NCBI GenBank assembly: GCA_965646165.1
Contig: CBFFYP010000081.1
Span: 1-20,015 of the forward strand
DNA: 20,015 nucleotides
Reading direction: 5' to 3'
Source: MGBC114844 sp910585855
GTDB taxonomy: Bacteria > Bacillota > Clostridia > Lachnospirales > Lachnospiraceae
Positions within the stretch are counted from its first letter, which is position 1. Every line of letters begins with the position of its first letter. A model generated the notes under the pieces. The model saw nothing but the letters and a program-made list of their open reading frames with translations. It did no database searches and had not been told where the DNA came from. Positions 7,210-14,792 of the stretch are shown one piece after another. The position numbers were made by a program, and so were the translations under genes.

Positions 7210-7617
7210 ATGAAAAAACAAGTATATATTACAATGAAAGAACATAAAAAGTGTCAAAAAGTTGTGAAGGCTTATGAAGAATTATATAAAGAGGAAGATA
7301 CTATCGTACTGGATGCGGGAAAATATGGATTTGTAAAGTTACAATATTATAATAAAACGTATGGATTTGATAGTCTTGTCGCTTTTACAGATAGTGAGGA
7401 GTTATTTGATGATTTATGGAAAGATTGGTTAAACAGGCAGCTTTTAGCACTTTCAAAAGGAACACCAATGGCAGAAATGGAGTATGAAGAAATATTTCAG
7501 TGTTTACCAGCACAGATACAAGAGAAACTTATTAAAAAGAGGATTTATTTTGAGAAGCGGGCAAAGGGTAGAGTAAGTAAGAAAAAAGGATTATGGAAAA
7601 GACGAAAGGATAAATAA
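7210..7617 (+). CDS. Hypothetical protein with basic tail, 135 residues
   Basis: No function recognised. I chose ATG 7210 (MKKQVYITMKEHKKCQKVV) because GAGAGG lies upstream at 7191-7196; an ATG at 7174 in the same frame would add 12 residues and overlap the previous gene by 11 bases, but has no ribosome site. The middle (IVLDAGKYGFVKLQYYN, YGFDSLVAFTDSEELFDDLW) looks like a small alpha/beta domain, and the last 25 residues are strongly basic (KKRIYFEKRAKGR, KKKGLWKRRKDK), suggesting nucleic-acid contact. Followed by a good terminator at 7685-7711. Confidence 0.6.
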   Translation: MKKQVYITMKEHKKCQKVVKAYEELYKEEDTIVLDAGKYGFVKLQYYNKTYGFDSLVAFTDSEELFDDLWKDWLNRQLLALSKGTPMAEMEYEEIFQCLPAQIQEKLIKKRIYFEKRAKGRVSKKKGLWKRRKDK

Positions 7618-7684
7618 AAGAGAAAGAAATAACAGTATTAGATGATTTTTAATAAGCGATATGCTTTACAAGGTAATATGAGAT

Positions 7685-7726
7685 AAGGAGTTAGCCAGTG
7701 ACTAACTCCTTTAAAATACTTTTTTA
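7685..7726 (+). terminator. Rho-independent terminator after the 6852/7210 gene pair
   Basis: A perfect 10-bp stem, AAGGAGTTAG (7685-7694) with CTAACTCCTT (7702-7711), 7-base loop, followed by TAAAATACTTTTTT. It separates the rightward pair from the leftward ribbon-helix-helix genes. Confidence 0.75.
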
Positions 7727-7745
7727 TGAAAATGAAACCTATCAA

Positions 7746-7916
7746 TCATTCAAATGTAATTTTACCATGCTTTTTCTCAAATTCATTTACATGTTTTTTC
7801 ATAAGAACTTCTAGTTCTCGATTGGCAGACCGAGCATTGTAATCAGCTACAAAACGAAACTTTTTTAGTAATTCGGGATCGGTTCTTAATGTGAATTTTG
7901 ATAAATCAGACTGCAT
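7746..7916 (-). CDS. Arc-like ribbon-helix-helix DNA-binding protein 1 (56 residues)
   Basis: Reading the minus strand from ATG 7916 gives a 56-residue protein beginning MQSDLSKFTLRTDPELLKKF, then RFVADYNARSANRELEVLMK and a charged end. This is the Arc/MetJ pattern: a short strand (KFTLRTD), helix A (PELLKKFRFVADYN) and helix B after the RSAN turn (RSANRELEVLMKKHVNEF). GGAGG (plus cctcc 7926-7930) lies 9 bases upstream. A minus-strand TATAAT (plus 7949-7954) is the likely -10, with TGACGGC repeats overlapping the promoter. It is a clear paralogue of the 8020-8187 product. Expected role: dimeric repressor of itself and neighbours. Confidence 0.8.
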   Translation of the reverse strand: MQSDLSKFTLRTDPELLKKFRFVADYNARSANRELEVLMKKHVNEFEKKHGKITFE

Positions 7917-7948
7917 ATATCATACCTCCATAAAATCAAATTGACTTT

Positions 7949-8000
7949 ATTATAGCGTCTTAATGACGGCTAAAAGATAGCTTGGCGGCATGGTGACGGC
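7949..8000. promoter_or_regulatory. TGACGGC operators and promoter of the first RHH gene
   Basis: TGACGGC occurs at 7964-7970 and 7994-8000 with a looser TTGGCGGC at 7982-7989; both full copies are followed by TAAAA. The minus-strand TATAAT (7949-7954) lies next to the first copy, so binding would cover the promoter. Confidence 0.6.
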
Positions 8001-8019
8001 TAAAAATTATCTTGTGATA

Positions 8020-8187
8020 TTATAAGATTATTTTACCGTTTTTCTTTTCAAATTCTCGAATGTGTTTTCGTATTAAAGTTACTATTTCCTGATTAGCGGA
8101 ACGGTCATTATATTTAGCAACAAAACGAAATTTTTTAAGTAACTCACTTTCGATTCGTAAGGTAAATTTGGACATTTGATAAGGCAT
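8020..8187 (-). CDS. Arc-like ribbon-helix-helix DNA-binding protein 2 (55 residues)
   Basis: Minus strand from ATG 8187: MPYQMSKFTLRIESELLKKF, RFVAKYNDRSANQEIVTLIR, KHIREFEKKNGKIIL. It shares the KFTLR strand, the LLKKFRFVA helix and the RSAN turn with the first copy, so the two arose by duplication; helix B has diverged more (QEIVTLIR against RELEVLMK). GGAGGGA lies before the start (plus-strand tccctcc near 8195). The likely -10 is minus-strand TATAAT at plus 8223-8228. The operator block 8238-8273 also covers the promoter of the rightward gene at 8330, so this protein probably controls both directions. Confidence 0.8.
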   Translation of the reverse strand: MPYQMSKFTLRIESELLKKFRFVAKYNDRSANQEIVTLIRKHIREFEKKNGKIIL

Positions 8188-8222
8188 TAAAAAATCCCTC
8201 CTTAAAAACTTTATTTGACACT

Positions 8223-8283
8223 ATTATACTGTCAAAATGACGGCAAAATATGTATTGACGGCATAATGACGGCGTATTATAAT
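8223..8283. promoter_or_regulatory. Divergent promoter region with three TGACGGC operators
   Basis: Rightward promoter: TTGACG 8255-8260, 17-bp spacer, TATAAT 8278-8283. Leftward -10: TATAAT at 8223-8228 (minus). TGACGGC lies at 8238-8244, 8256-8262 and 8267-8273; the last two start 11 bp apart, on one face of the helix, and cover the rightward -35 and spacer. RHH dimers commonly bind such tandem half-sites. Binding by the two RHH proteins is inferred. Confidence 0.7.
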
Positions 8284-8329
8284 AGTAAGAGATATTTTAA
8301 TGGTGCATTAACAGATAGGAGGTCATAAA

Positions 8330-8692
8330 ATGAGTGAATTTAGTGATATGTTCAGAAGGGTAAAATTAGATAAAATAATAGGTTATTTAATGTATGGAAC
8401 AGAAGATTTTGAGATTGAAAACAAAGGAACATTTGAGGATAGAATTGAAGATGCTTTTGATAAGATTTTTGAATCATTAGAAAAAAGGTGTCCATTTATA
8501 AGTAGAGAAAATGAGGAATTACAAAATATAATCATGGAATTTTCCATAACTCATAATGAAGTTTATTTAGAAATAGGTATTTTACTTGGTATCCAGATGT
8601 ATAAGAATTTAGAACAGCAAGATTTTGATTGGAATAATATACAGGCGATTATTAACAGGAATGTATCTGCTGAAGGAAAAAAGAATAGATAG
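8330..8692 (+). CDS. Hypothetical protein, 120 residues, under TGACGGC control
   Basis: No firm family. ATG 8330 has AGGAGG at 8317-8322. The protein is acidic and helical: an N-terminal part (FRRVKLDKIIGYLMYGTEDF) and a C-terminal helical pair (NEELQNIIMEFSITHNEVYLE, then IGILLGIQMYKNLEQ). The layout resembles small proteins of Firmicutes mobile elements with a similar 'E...F..G..LG..m' end, but the match is too loose to name. No membrane segment. It is transcribed divergently from the RHH genes and shares their operator, so it is probably the regulated target. Terminator follows at 8778. Confidence 0.7.
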   Translation: MSEFSDMFRRVKLDKIIGYLMYGTEDFEIENKGTFEDRIEDAFDKIFESLEKRCPFISRENEELQNIIMEFSITHNEVYLEIGILLGIQMYKNLEQQDFDWNNIQAIINRNVSAEGKKNR

Positions 8693-8777
8693 ATAAAGAA
8701 AAAATGGAGGAAATAAGAGAGGTAAATTAGATAGATTAGCAAAGTAGATAAAAATAAGAAAATAATTAAAAGAGTAG

Positions 8778-8816
8778 AAGCAGATAGTGCATGAATAGCA
8801 TAATCTGCTTTTTTAT
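8778..8816 (+). terminator. Rho-independent terminator after the 8330 gene
   Basis: AAGCAGAT (8778-8785) pairs with ATCTGCTT (8803-8810) and is followed by TTTTATT. Loop of 17 bases can form a small inner stem. About 85 bases separate it from the preceding stop codon. Confidence 0.7.
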
Positions 8817-8927
8817 TATATAAGAAAGGTGTTGGAAGGAAAAGTAATATTAAAATAGATTTTATATTTACTTTTATTGTAATAAAAACAATTATAAGAA
8901 ATTTATAGTGAGAAGTCAAAAAAATAA

Positions 8928-8956
8928 TTGAAAATAAAAAAGAATTGTGGTAATAT
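8928..8956 (+). promoter_or_regulatory. Promoter of the small XRE gene at 8996
   Basis: TTGAAA at 8928-8933 and TAATAT at 8951-8956 with a 17-bp spacer. The start would fall about 35 bases before the ATG. Confidence 0.6.
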
Positions 8957-8995
8957 CATAGATATGTTAGATTCTTATTAATGGAGAGAACAGAA

Positions 8996-9214
8996 ATGAA
9001 AAAAGAGAGAATAAAAGTGAATTATAAGCCATTATGGAAAAAGATGATTGATGAAGATATATCCAAGAGCGAACTTAGAACAAAAACAGGGATTGCACCA
9101 AGTACCTTTACAAAAATGTCTAATAATGAATATGTGGCATTAGACGTATTGGTGCGAATCTGTGATGTTATGAATTGTGGTTTAGATGATATTATTGATA
9201 TAGAAAAATCTTGA
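8996..9214 (+). CDS. Small XRE-family (YozG-like) regulator
   Basis: A 72-residue Cro/CI HTH protein: NYKPLWKKMIDEDISKSELR, then TGIAPSTFTKMSNNEYVALDVL and a C-terminal GLDDIIDIE. Start placed at ATG 8996 because GGAGAG (8983-8988) is 7 bases away; an in-frame ATG at 8981 would add five residues but has no ribosome site. It lies just before the ApeA-like HEPN gene, same direction, with a long palindrome between. Small XRE regulators often control neighbouring restriction or abortive-infection genes; that role here is inference from position. Confidence 0.85.
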   Translation: MKKERIKVNYKPLWKKMIDEDISKSELRTKTGIAPSTFTKMSNNEYVALDVLVRICDVMNCGLDDIIDIEKS

Positions 9215-9341
9215 TTTTTGGAATATATAGAATATGATATATTATTTCCAACTAAAAGAACATTTTGATATGGTTGAAAAAAGCATTTCATTAATAAAGT
9301 TAGAAATGAGTAAAATTAAGAGATTATAAAAGCGAAAAGAG

Positions 9342-9366
9342 ATTGGCTACACACTGTGTAGCCAAT
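9342..9366. promoter_or_regulatory. 25-bp perfect palindrome upstream of the ApeA-like gene
   Basis: ATTGGCTACACA (9342-9353), one central C, then TGTGTAGCCAAT (9355-9366). It ends 28 bases before the GTG start at 9395. No T-run follows on the plus strand, so it is a poor terminator; it may be an operator for the preceding regulator or an RNA hairpin close to the ribosome site. Confidence 0.6.
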
Positions 9367-9394
9367 GGAAGGGATTTCAGAAAAGGTATAAATT

Positions 9395-10873
9395 GTGAAT
9401 AAAAGAAAAGTGTATGCAAATATGAATATTAGTTGTAATGTAATTTCTATCGGTGAGGTAAGCTGTTCCTATATTGGAAGTCTTGTGTTGGATGAAAATT
9501 TAGTGGCAACACTTACAATATTTGATGTTGAGATAGATTATTATAGGCATATTGAAAAATTTAAAGATTTTTGTATATGTGCTAAAGCCGAAAAAGTTTA
9601 TTATACGTTAAAAGTTGATATAGTTTTATCTTCTTCATTTTCTTGTATTGAGATAGATAAAGATATAAAAAGCAAGGTTAAGTTAGGATATGGTATATCT
9701 GATATATTAGTTGGTTCAGAATATGCAATAGATCAAAATTTGGGTTTATCTTTTAATAGGTTTTCATTTCAAACAACAGATATATTTGAATTGATTGGAA
9801 TGTATCCGTGCGAAATAGAAACTACAGATGAAAAATGGGAAGTTGGAACATCTAAAATGACTGGAAAAATATGTTCAATGAAGTTAGATAACGGCTATTC
9901 ATGTTTTGTAACTCCTTTTATTTATAAAACGAATCAGGAATATATTTTTTCTATGCATGGAAAAATCGGATATGAGAGTGCTGAGTTAGTAGATATAGAA
10001 GAATTAAAAGTCAAAATTCACTTATTGATATTATTGTTTGAAATTTTAAGTGGAGAGTCAATATCTGTATTAAATATTGATGTAGAAAGAAATGATAAGA
10101 TATTTGAATATATCGGGTTATGTAATTGCCAAAAATCAAAATTAAAAAATTTAAAGAATGGATTCCATACGAAATCATATTTATGAAAAAGTATTTTTAA
10201 ATTAAGTGATTGGAATTATAATGAAAATAGAATCATAGAGATATTTCAGGATTTAGTAGAAACTAATTTATTGGCAATGGAAAGCTATAAACAAGTTTTG
10301 CTTGATGAGGAATTAGGAATTATGACATATAATAAGTTTCTTAAAATTATGCAAATGATTGAAGGAGTTATGCGTGATGCAGTTTTGGAGGTTGAGGAAA
10401 TTGAATTTAATAAAAAGAAAGAGAATCTTTTGAGTAAGATAGAAAATGAAGAAGATAAAGATTTTGTTGTTACATATTGTAATAATGGGGTTAGTTTTAG
10501 AACTTGTTTGAAAGGTATTTCAAACGAATATATATGTTTATTATCAGGAATAGAAAAAGGATATAATAAAATATATAAGGATATTATTAATAAAATTATT
10601 AATGATAGAGATGTGTATACTCATGCTTCAAAGAAAAGTAAACCTGTTATGAGCGAGAACGAAATTGTGAAAGTTAATTGTTGTTATAAGATATTTTTTA
10701 GAATAAAAATATTGAATAAATTGGGAATAAAGGAAAGCTTAATTAGAAAACGATTGTTACATGATAATAGATTTGTATGTGCTTATAAAGAATTGTTTGG
10801 ATTGTCTATTCTAAGGGATGATAATATTTATGACACAGGTGAATTTGATCAGAAAATGTGGGGGTATTCTTGA
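9395..10873 (+). pseudogene. ApeA-like HEPN abortive-infection gene interrupted by an in-frame TGA
   Basis: Starts at GTG 9395 (AAAAGG at 9381-9386). The frame is open to TGA 10184-10186, and then, in the same frame, open again to 10873, so a single nonsense codon splits an otherwise 492-codon gene. The first part (GSLVLDENLVATLTIFD early on, all-beta) resembles ApeA N-terminal domains. The second part is helical and carries a HEPN RNase motif R-x4-H (NDRDVYTHAS; Arg codon 10607, His codon 10622). ApeA proteins are phage-defence nucleases thought to cut RNA on infection. Neighbouring codons (TTA before, AAA after) suggest a one-base change such as CGA to TGA. Family call is by motif and layout, not search. 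Two separate products, or read-through, remain possible. Confidence 0.7.
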
Positions 10874-11324
10874 ATTATAGTTTTGACAATGTAAAGTTTT
10901 GGACAAATTTTAACATAATTGTTTCATACATCAGAGATAATTGTGTTTGGAAGGGTCTGCTAAAAAAATTGATAAAAAACATTATCAGAATAAAGCTGAA
11001 ATTTTATAGCATTTAGAATAAGATGATTTAGAGGCTCAAAAGGTAAATATATCTTTGACAGAAATAATGCCTATTATTGGGTTAGAATGGTTGTCAAAAA
11101 GCCTTTTATAAAAGAAAATTTGGTAAATTGTGATGTGGGAAATTAAATCTTAAAATGAGAACGGGCTACTTGATAATGCTGAACTTTATAAAAATTGTAA
11201 TATGTCATAATTTTTTAGAAGCCCATTTCTTTGAAACACAAGATAATATTGTTGTTTGCTTTTATTATGATTATAATAAGTTGAATGAAAAACATGATGC
11301 TATAACAGGGAAAGAAGGTTTTGA
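10874..11324. other. Gap with gene debris and no intact ORF
   Basis: No convincing gene. Short peptide scraps appear on the plus strand: around 11030-11110 a stretch reading LEAQKVNISLTEIMPIIG then LEWLSKSLL and a stop, and around 11195-11327 a stretch ending ETQDNIVVCFYYDYNKLNE with a stop overlapping the next start. They look like the remains of one or two genes but are not recognisable. Base composition is very AT-rich. Confidence 0.4.
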
Positions 11325-11945
11325 ATGAAGAATAACTGGAATAATCTTGAAATGGCAAAAAAACGTGACCATAAGATTATAATTACAGATGAGGCTATTA
11401 ATAAAATTCCAAGAATAAAATATAGAGGTATTCCAGAAAGTGAATATGATAATCTTTGGGATTTGGCAAAAAATGTTTTAAAAATATCAAAAGAAGAAAA
11501 TGATTCTAATGAAGTGGCAATAACATATAGCCTTGACAGTGTTAAACTGATTGAACAAGGTGAGAGATATATTGGTATTGCACTTGGTAGTGAACATGAT
11601 GTAGATCCATTGAGTGATACAACGGCATATCACTTGATTTCTTCTACTGAGGAGTGTGTGGTAATTGTATTACATAACCATCCGTCATTGTCAGATTTTT
11701 CTTTGACAGATGTACAATTTTTATTAAGATATGATAATGTAAAAATGATGGTGGTTATAACAAATTTAGGGAGTATATCCTATTTGGTTAAAAATAAAAA
11801 ATATAACTTGAAAAAGGCAATTATCCTTTTCAATGAATCGGTAGATAAAAATAATGAAGCAGAAAATTTAAAAGATTTACAAAATGCTGCGAATTATTTT
11901 TTGAAGAATAGTTACATGGTAGGTATAGATTATGATAATCGTTAG
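11325..11945 (+). CDS. JAB/MPN (JAMM) metalloprotease-like protein
   Basis: A 206-residue protein from ATG 11325 with AAAGAAGG six bases upstream. It carries the zinc-binding JAMM signature HNHPSLSDFSLTD (His codons 11673 and 11679, Asp codon 11709), preceded by a hydrophobic strand (CVVIVL). The spacing between the second His and the Ser is one residue shorter than in RadC. JAMM enzymes cleave isopeptide bonds or, in RadC-like proteins, have unknown roles; stand-alone JAB proteins occur in bacterial defence and mobile elements. The N-terminal third (IPESEYDNLWDLAKNVLK) has no recognised domain. It is the only intact large gene in this degraded cargo zone, followed 11 bases later by a 56-codon ORF. 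Confidence 0.7.
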   Translation: MKNNWNNLEMAKKRDHKIIITDEAINKIPRIKYRGIPESEYDNLWDLAKNVLKISKEENDSNEVAITYSLDSVKLIEQGERYIGIALGSEHDVDPLSDTTAYHLISSTEECVVIVLHNHPSLSDFSLTDVQFLLRYDNVKMMVVITNLGSISYLVKNKKYNLKKAIILFNESVDKNNEAENLKDLQNAANYFLKNSYMVGIDYDNR

Positions 11946-11956
11946 GAGGTGTACTT

Positions 11957-12127
11957 ATGAATGAAGAACGTGTTATCTTAAGTGAAAGACCAGAAGATTT
12001 AAAAAAAGCAGTTGAATGGGGCAGAGAACAGCAGAAAAAAATTATGAATGAAAAAAATGAATGGCTTGCTGATGTACTCATGGAGAAAATGACACCATTG
12101 ATATTGAAGAGAAAGACTTTAAAGTGA
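11957..12127 (+). CDS. Small charged hypothetical protein (56 residues)
   Basis: ATG 11957 follows AGGAGGT (about 11944-11950) and lies 11 bases after the JAB gene, so the two are likely co-transcribed. Sequence begins MNEERVILSERPEDLKKAVE and continues EWGREQQKK...NEWLADVLM. The last 15 codons look out of frame: shifting by one base after ATG 12079 gives GENDTIDIEEKDFKVT and a stop at about 12131, a more natural acidic end, which would need one extra G (ATGGGA for ATGGA). A partial copy at 14596 has the same base there, so the shift, if real, is old. Function unknown. Confidence 0.5.
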   Translation: MNEERVILSERPEDLKKAVEWGREQQKKIMNEKNEWLADVLMEKMTPLILKRKTLK

Positions 12128-12222
12128 CGTAAAAATCATATGGGTACAATTTGGGTACACCAGCTTTGAAACCATATAAATAAAAAGTAATGTAAAACAT
12201 GATTTGTAGGGAACTGAGAAAA
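11994..12222 (+). repeat. Direct repeat, copy 1 (about 230 bp)
   Basis: From AAGATTTAAAAAAAGCAG to GTAGGGAACTGAGAAAAG this stretch is nearly identical to 14596-14861. Copy 1 holds the 3' two thirds of the small ORF at 11957, a GGGTACAATTTGGGTACA motif (12142-12159) and the start of the ParE remnant. Confidence 0.85.
12142..12159 (+). repeat. GGGTAC-N5-GGGTAC motif, copy 1
   Basis: GGGTACAATTTGGGTACA: two hexamers 11 bp apart, one helical turn. Same motif at 14742-14759 and, with one change, at 15036-15053. Candidate recombinase arm-type site or the 3' end of a lost integrase gene. Confidence 0.6.
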
Positions 12223-12492
12223 GTAGAAGGTTTAAAGACAATCAAAAACTTTATTGCTGAAGATAATGTAAATAAAGAATTAGAAGTGATATAAAATATT
12301 TACAGTCAGTTTGAGAAAATATAACAGTTTCCTTATATTGGAGCAGATCTGTTTAAACGTGTAAGTTTTAAAATAGATTATAAATATGTTGTGTGGGAGA
12401 ATTATATTATACTTTATAGAGTAGGTAAAGAAGCAGTAGAAATTTATCGTGTGATAAATCAGTATCAGGATATTATGAGAATATTTAGATAA
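12199..12492 (+). pseudogene. ParE/RelE-type toxin remnant with two in-frame stops
   Basis: One reading frame from ATG 12199 to TAA 12490-12492 is broken by TAA twice (after LEVI and after FEKI). The rest reads as a ParE/RelE toxin: LKTIKNFIAEDN near the start, then FPYIGADLFKRVSFKIDYKY, VVWENYIILYRVG and EIYRVINQYQDIMRIF, the typical C-terminal strands and helix of ribosome- or gyrase-directed toxins. The first 8 codons come from the 230-bp repeat, so the native N-terminus was probably replaced. No cognate antitoxin is evident upstream. Non-functional as it stands. Confidence 0.75.
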
Positions 12493-12587
12493 AATTTGAT
12501 AGGAGGATATATTATTAAAAATGTTATAAAAACATTAGGGTTTTACCTAAATGTATATTTTGTGTTGCATATACTATTATTAACTAA

Positions 12588-12616
12588 TTTAGATTGATAA
12601 TGAAATTTGTTATAAT
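12588..12616 (+). promoter_or_regulatory. Promoter of the second HEPN-type gene
   Basis: TATAAT at 12611-12616 with TTTAGA at 12588-12593, spacer 17 bp. It lies about 20 bases before the ATG at 12635, so the leader would be very short. Confidence 0.5.
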
Positions 12617-12634
12617 TATCTTAGGAGGAAAACA

Positions 12635-13659
12635 ATGGATTCAATTTCATATCGAAAGTGGGATATTTGGATGAATATCGCTCTTTTACAACAGAAAAAA
12701 GAATATTCGGGATATTTTGAATGTGTCATAACTCCTACATTAATGGCACAACAAACAGTTGAGTTTTTGGAAGAAAATTATAATTTAAAAAATGGAGAAA
12801 TTCATGAAAAAATAAATTCTTTTACTGATTATTCTCCACAATTTCTTTATAACGAAAGAGGAGAACTTTGTATTAAGTTGTATAATTCATTAAATCCAAA
12901 TGAAATAGGTGAATTTTTAATAAAAAAAGTTCTAAAACAATTAAATGCTATTTCATTGTGTATGGATTTTACTTTGAATTGTAATAGAATTTCTTTTAAA
13001 AGTCTAAATCATACAACAATTTTCTATGCTATGAGAAAACCTTTAGGGCGTGGAATGTCTTTTGAAGTAGAGGAAAGAATAGCTGCAAAGGAAAAAATGA
13101 AAATAGATTATTCAATATTATTAAATACAAGAAACGAGCGAATACTTCTTGTAGCAAAACATTATTTAACTGGAATCAATCTTATGGATTAGAAGATCAG
13201 TTTCCAGGCTTAATAGAAGCAGCATTTATGCAATTTTATTTAGGATGTGAATGTGCTTGTAAAACACATAAAATTGAAGCTGCAAAGAAAGAGATTTCAA
13301 ATATGTTCATTAAAAATAGCCGTAATCTTCAAATAATTGCACATCAAGTTTGGAGTGTAAGAAATAATTATTTTGGTCACAGTACAAAGATAGATCAAAA
13401 TGCATCTATTGATTTTGAACAAGCAGTTAGTATTTCTAAACAAGTATTAGTTGCTCGCTATTTATGTAGATGTTTACTTGATGCTTTATTACAATCAACA
13501 ACAAAATTAATTAGAGAAATTGGGTTTTATTCAAAAGGATATTCAGAAAATTTTAATGGTGATGTTAATGAATTGTCAAATAGATTTTATGTACAATTTA
13601 ACAATAGAAAAGTAAAATTATATGAAAAAGGAATATATAAAGAATCAATAGATATATAA
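12635..13659 (+). pseudogene. Second HEPN-type gene, split by a one-base frameshift
   Basis: ATG 12635 with AGGAGG at 12623-12628. The first frame runs to TAG 13190-13192; the second half lies one frame back and is open well before the next ATG (13228), reading LFNWNQSYGLEDQFPGLIEA from about 13162. Adding one A to the AAAA run at 13156-13159 joins both into a 341-residue protein. The second half is helical with GCECACKTHKIEAAKK and an R-x5-H motif, VRNNYFGHS (Arg codon 13360, His codon 13378), fitting a HEPN RNase core. The first half (WDIWMNIALLQQKKEYSGYF...) is unrecognised. Likely a defence or toxin RNase; a named family cannot be given. A sequencing error in the A run would restore it. 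Confidence 0.6.
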
Positions 13660-14595
13660 AGGTTACATTTATTCCTTGAAAATTTTTAAAATTAATATAT
13701 TTAGTTTGTTATTATATTAGTTATTCGTATAAGTACCAATTCAAATAAAGAATTATAGAAATAGGATTTGGAGAAAATCAGAAAGATAATTGAAGAAATT
13801 ATATGTAAGGTAGTTTCAGATATTAAGGAAATTGAGTTTAAGGATGAAAAAGAAAAGATTTTGAACAAGTAGAATAGAAAATGAAGAAGAGAAGTCTTTT
13901 ATCATTAAATATTATAGTAATAGATGTGAAGGTACTATAATGACAAGAAGTGATAATATATTAAATATGCAAATTACAATAGCAAATACGATGAAACAAG
14001 AATGGAATATTGATTTTGGAAAAGATTCTATGCAACGGCTGTGAAAAGTCATGTAGAAAGCATTGCTCGAAGGAATAAGAATAAATTAGAAGTAAGAGAG
14101 GCGAGCTTAAAACGAAAAAATCCAAAATGTAAAGAAAAGAAATATCAAGCATATTGATATAATTTAGAATTTGATGATATTTGTTTAGATGGATTAACAG
14201 GATTAAAGATAAAAGTATTTAAAATAGCAGATAAAGAATGGATGTGTTTTATTTTGTAGAATAGAAATTCTAATAATATTACACATGATTATAATATTTT
14301 AATAGGATCTGCTGCTGCTGAGAATATAGTTACTATTTTGAATTCTTATAAAGAAACTTTTACTTGAAACAAACTATACGAATTCTGTTTTAGAAGCATT
14401 AATAGAGGAGCAATAGAAGCTATAAAAATGTTTCATTTCAAACGTGTAAGAAGGGAGATTATTGGATGAAAGCAACAAGTATTAACATCAATAAATCCAT
14501 ACAAGCAAATTCATTTTATTTGTTTGTTAAAAGATGAAAAAAATGGAAATATAGGATCATGGTTGAAGGAATAAGAAATAAGGTAGGAAATTTAA
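13660..14595 (+). other. Degraded zone with fragments of several genes
   Basis: No intact gene over 930 bases. Besides the ApeA-like scrap at 13771-13940, reading-frame fragments are visible: MKQEWNIDFGKDSM near 13991-14035, HVESIARRNKNKLEVREASL near 14050-14110, and FDDICLDGLTGLKIKVFKIA near 14170-14228 continuing after a TAG as ITHDYNILIGSAAAENIVTI to 14366. They switch frames and hit stops. I cannot name the parent genes. Confidence 0.5.
13771..13940 (+). pseudogene. Fragment of another ApeA-like HEPN gene
   Basis: Reads KVVSDIKEIEFKDEKEKIL, a stop and a one-base frame change, then RIENEEEKSFIIKYYSNRC. This aligns with the ApeA-like gene above at DAVLEVEEIEFNKKKENLLS, KIENEEDKDFVVTYCNN. 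Only about 45 residues are recognisable, so it is a short relic of a paralogue, diverged from and not a recent copy of the 9395-10873 gene. Confidence 0.6.
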
Positions 14596-14741
14596 AAGAT
14601 TAAAAAAAGCAGTTGAATGGGGCAGAGAACAGCAGAAAAAAATATGAATGAAAAAAATGAATGGCTTGCTGATGTACTCATGGAGAAAATGACACCATTG
14701 ATATTGCAGAGAAAGACTTTAAAGTGACGTAAAAATCATCT

Positions 14742-14759
14742 GGGTACAATTTGGGTACA
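14742..14759 (+). repeat. GGGTAC-N5-GGGTAC motif, copy 2
   Basis: Identical to 12142-12159, as part of the 230-bp repeat. Confidence 0.6.
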
Positions 14760-14792
14760 GCAGTTTTGAAATCATATAAATGAAAAATAAAA

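Noticed and set aside
8702..8730. Eight-codon ORF ATGGAGGAAATAAG... after the 8330 gene
   Set aside because: Too short and without ribosome site; likely chance in AT-rich DNA.
10184..10186. TGA as a recoded sense codon (Trp or selenocysteine) in the ApeA-like gene
   Set aside because: Other genes here end with TGA and use TGG for Trp, and no selenocysteine-type stem-loop was evident after the codon; a plain nonsense mutation is simpler.
11957..12127. The 56-codon ORF as antitoxin of the ParE relic
   Set aside because: It lacks a DNA-binding N-terminus typical of ParD/RelB/Phd, sits with the JAB gene, and the toxin relic has its own disrupted start within the repeat.
12511..12597. Hydrophobic 28-codon peptide after AGGAGG (12501-12506), type I toxin-like
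   Set aside because: The frame has only ATT codons at the start position and no antisense promoter was seen; not enough to call a gene.
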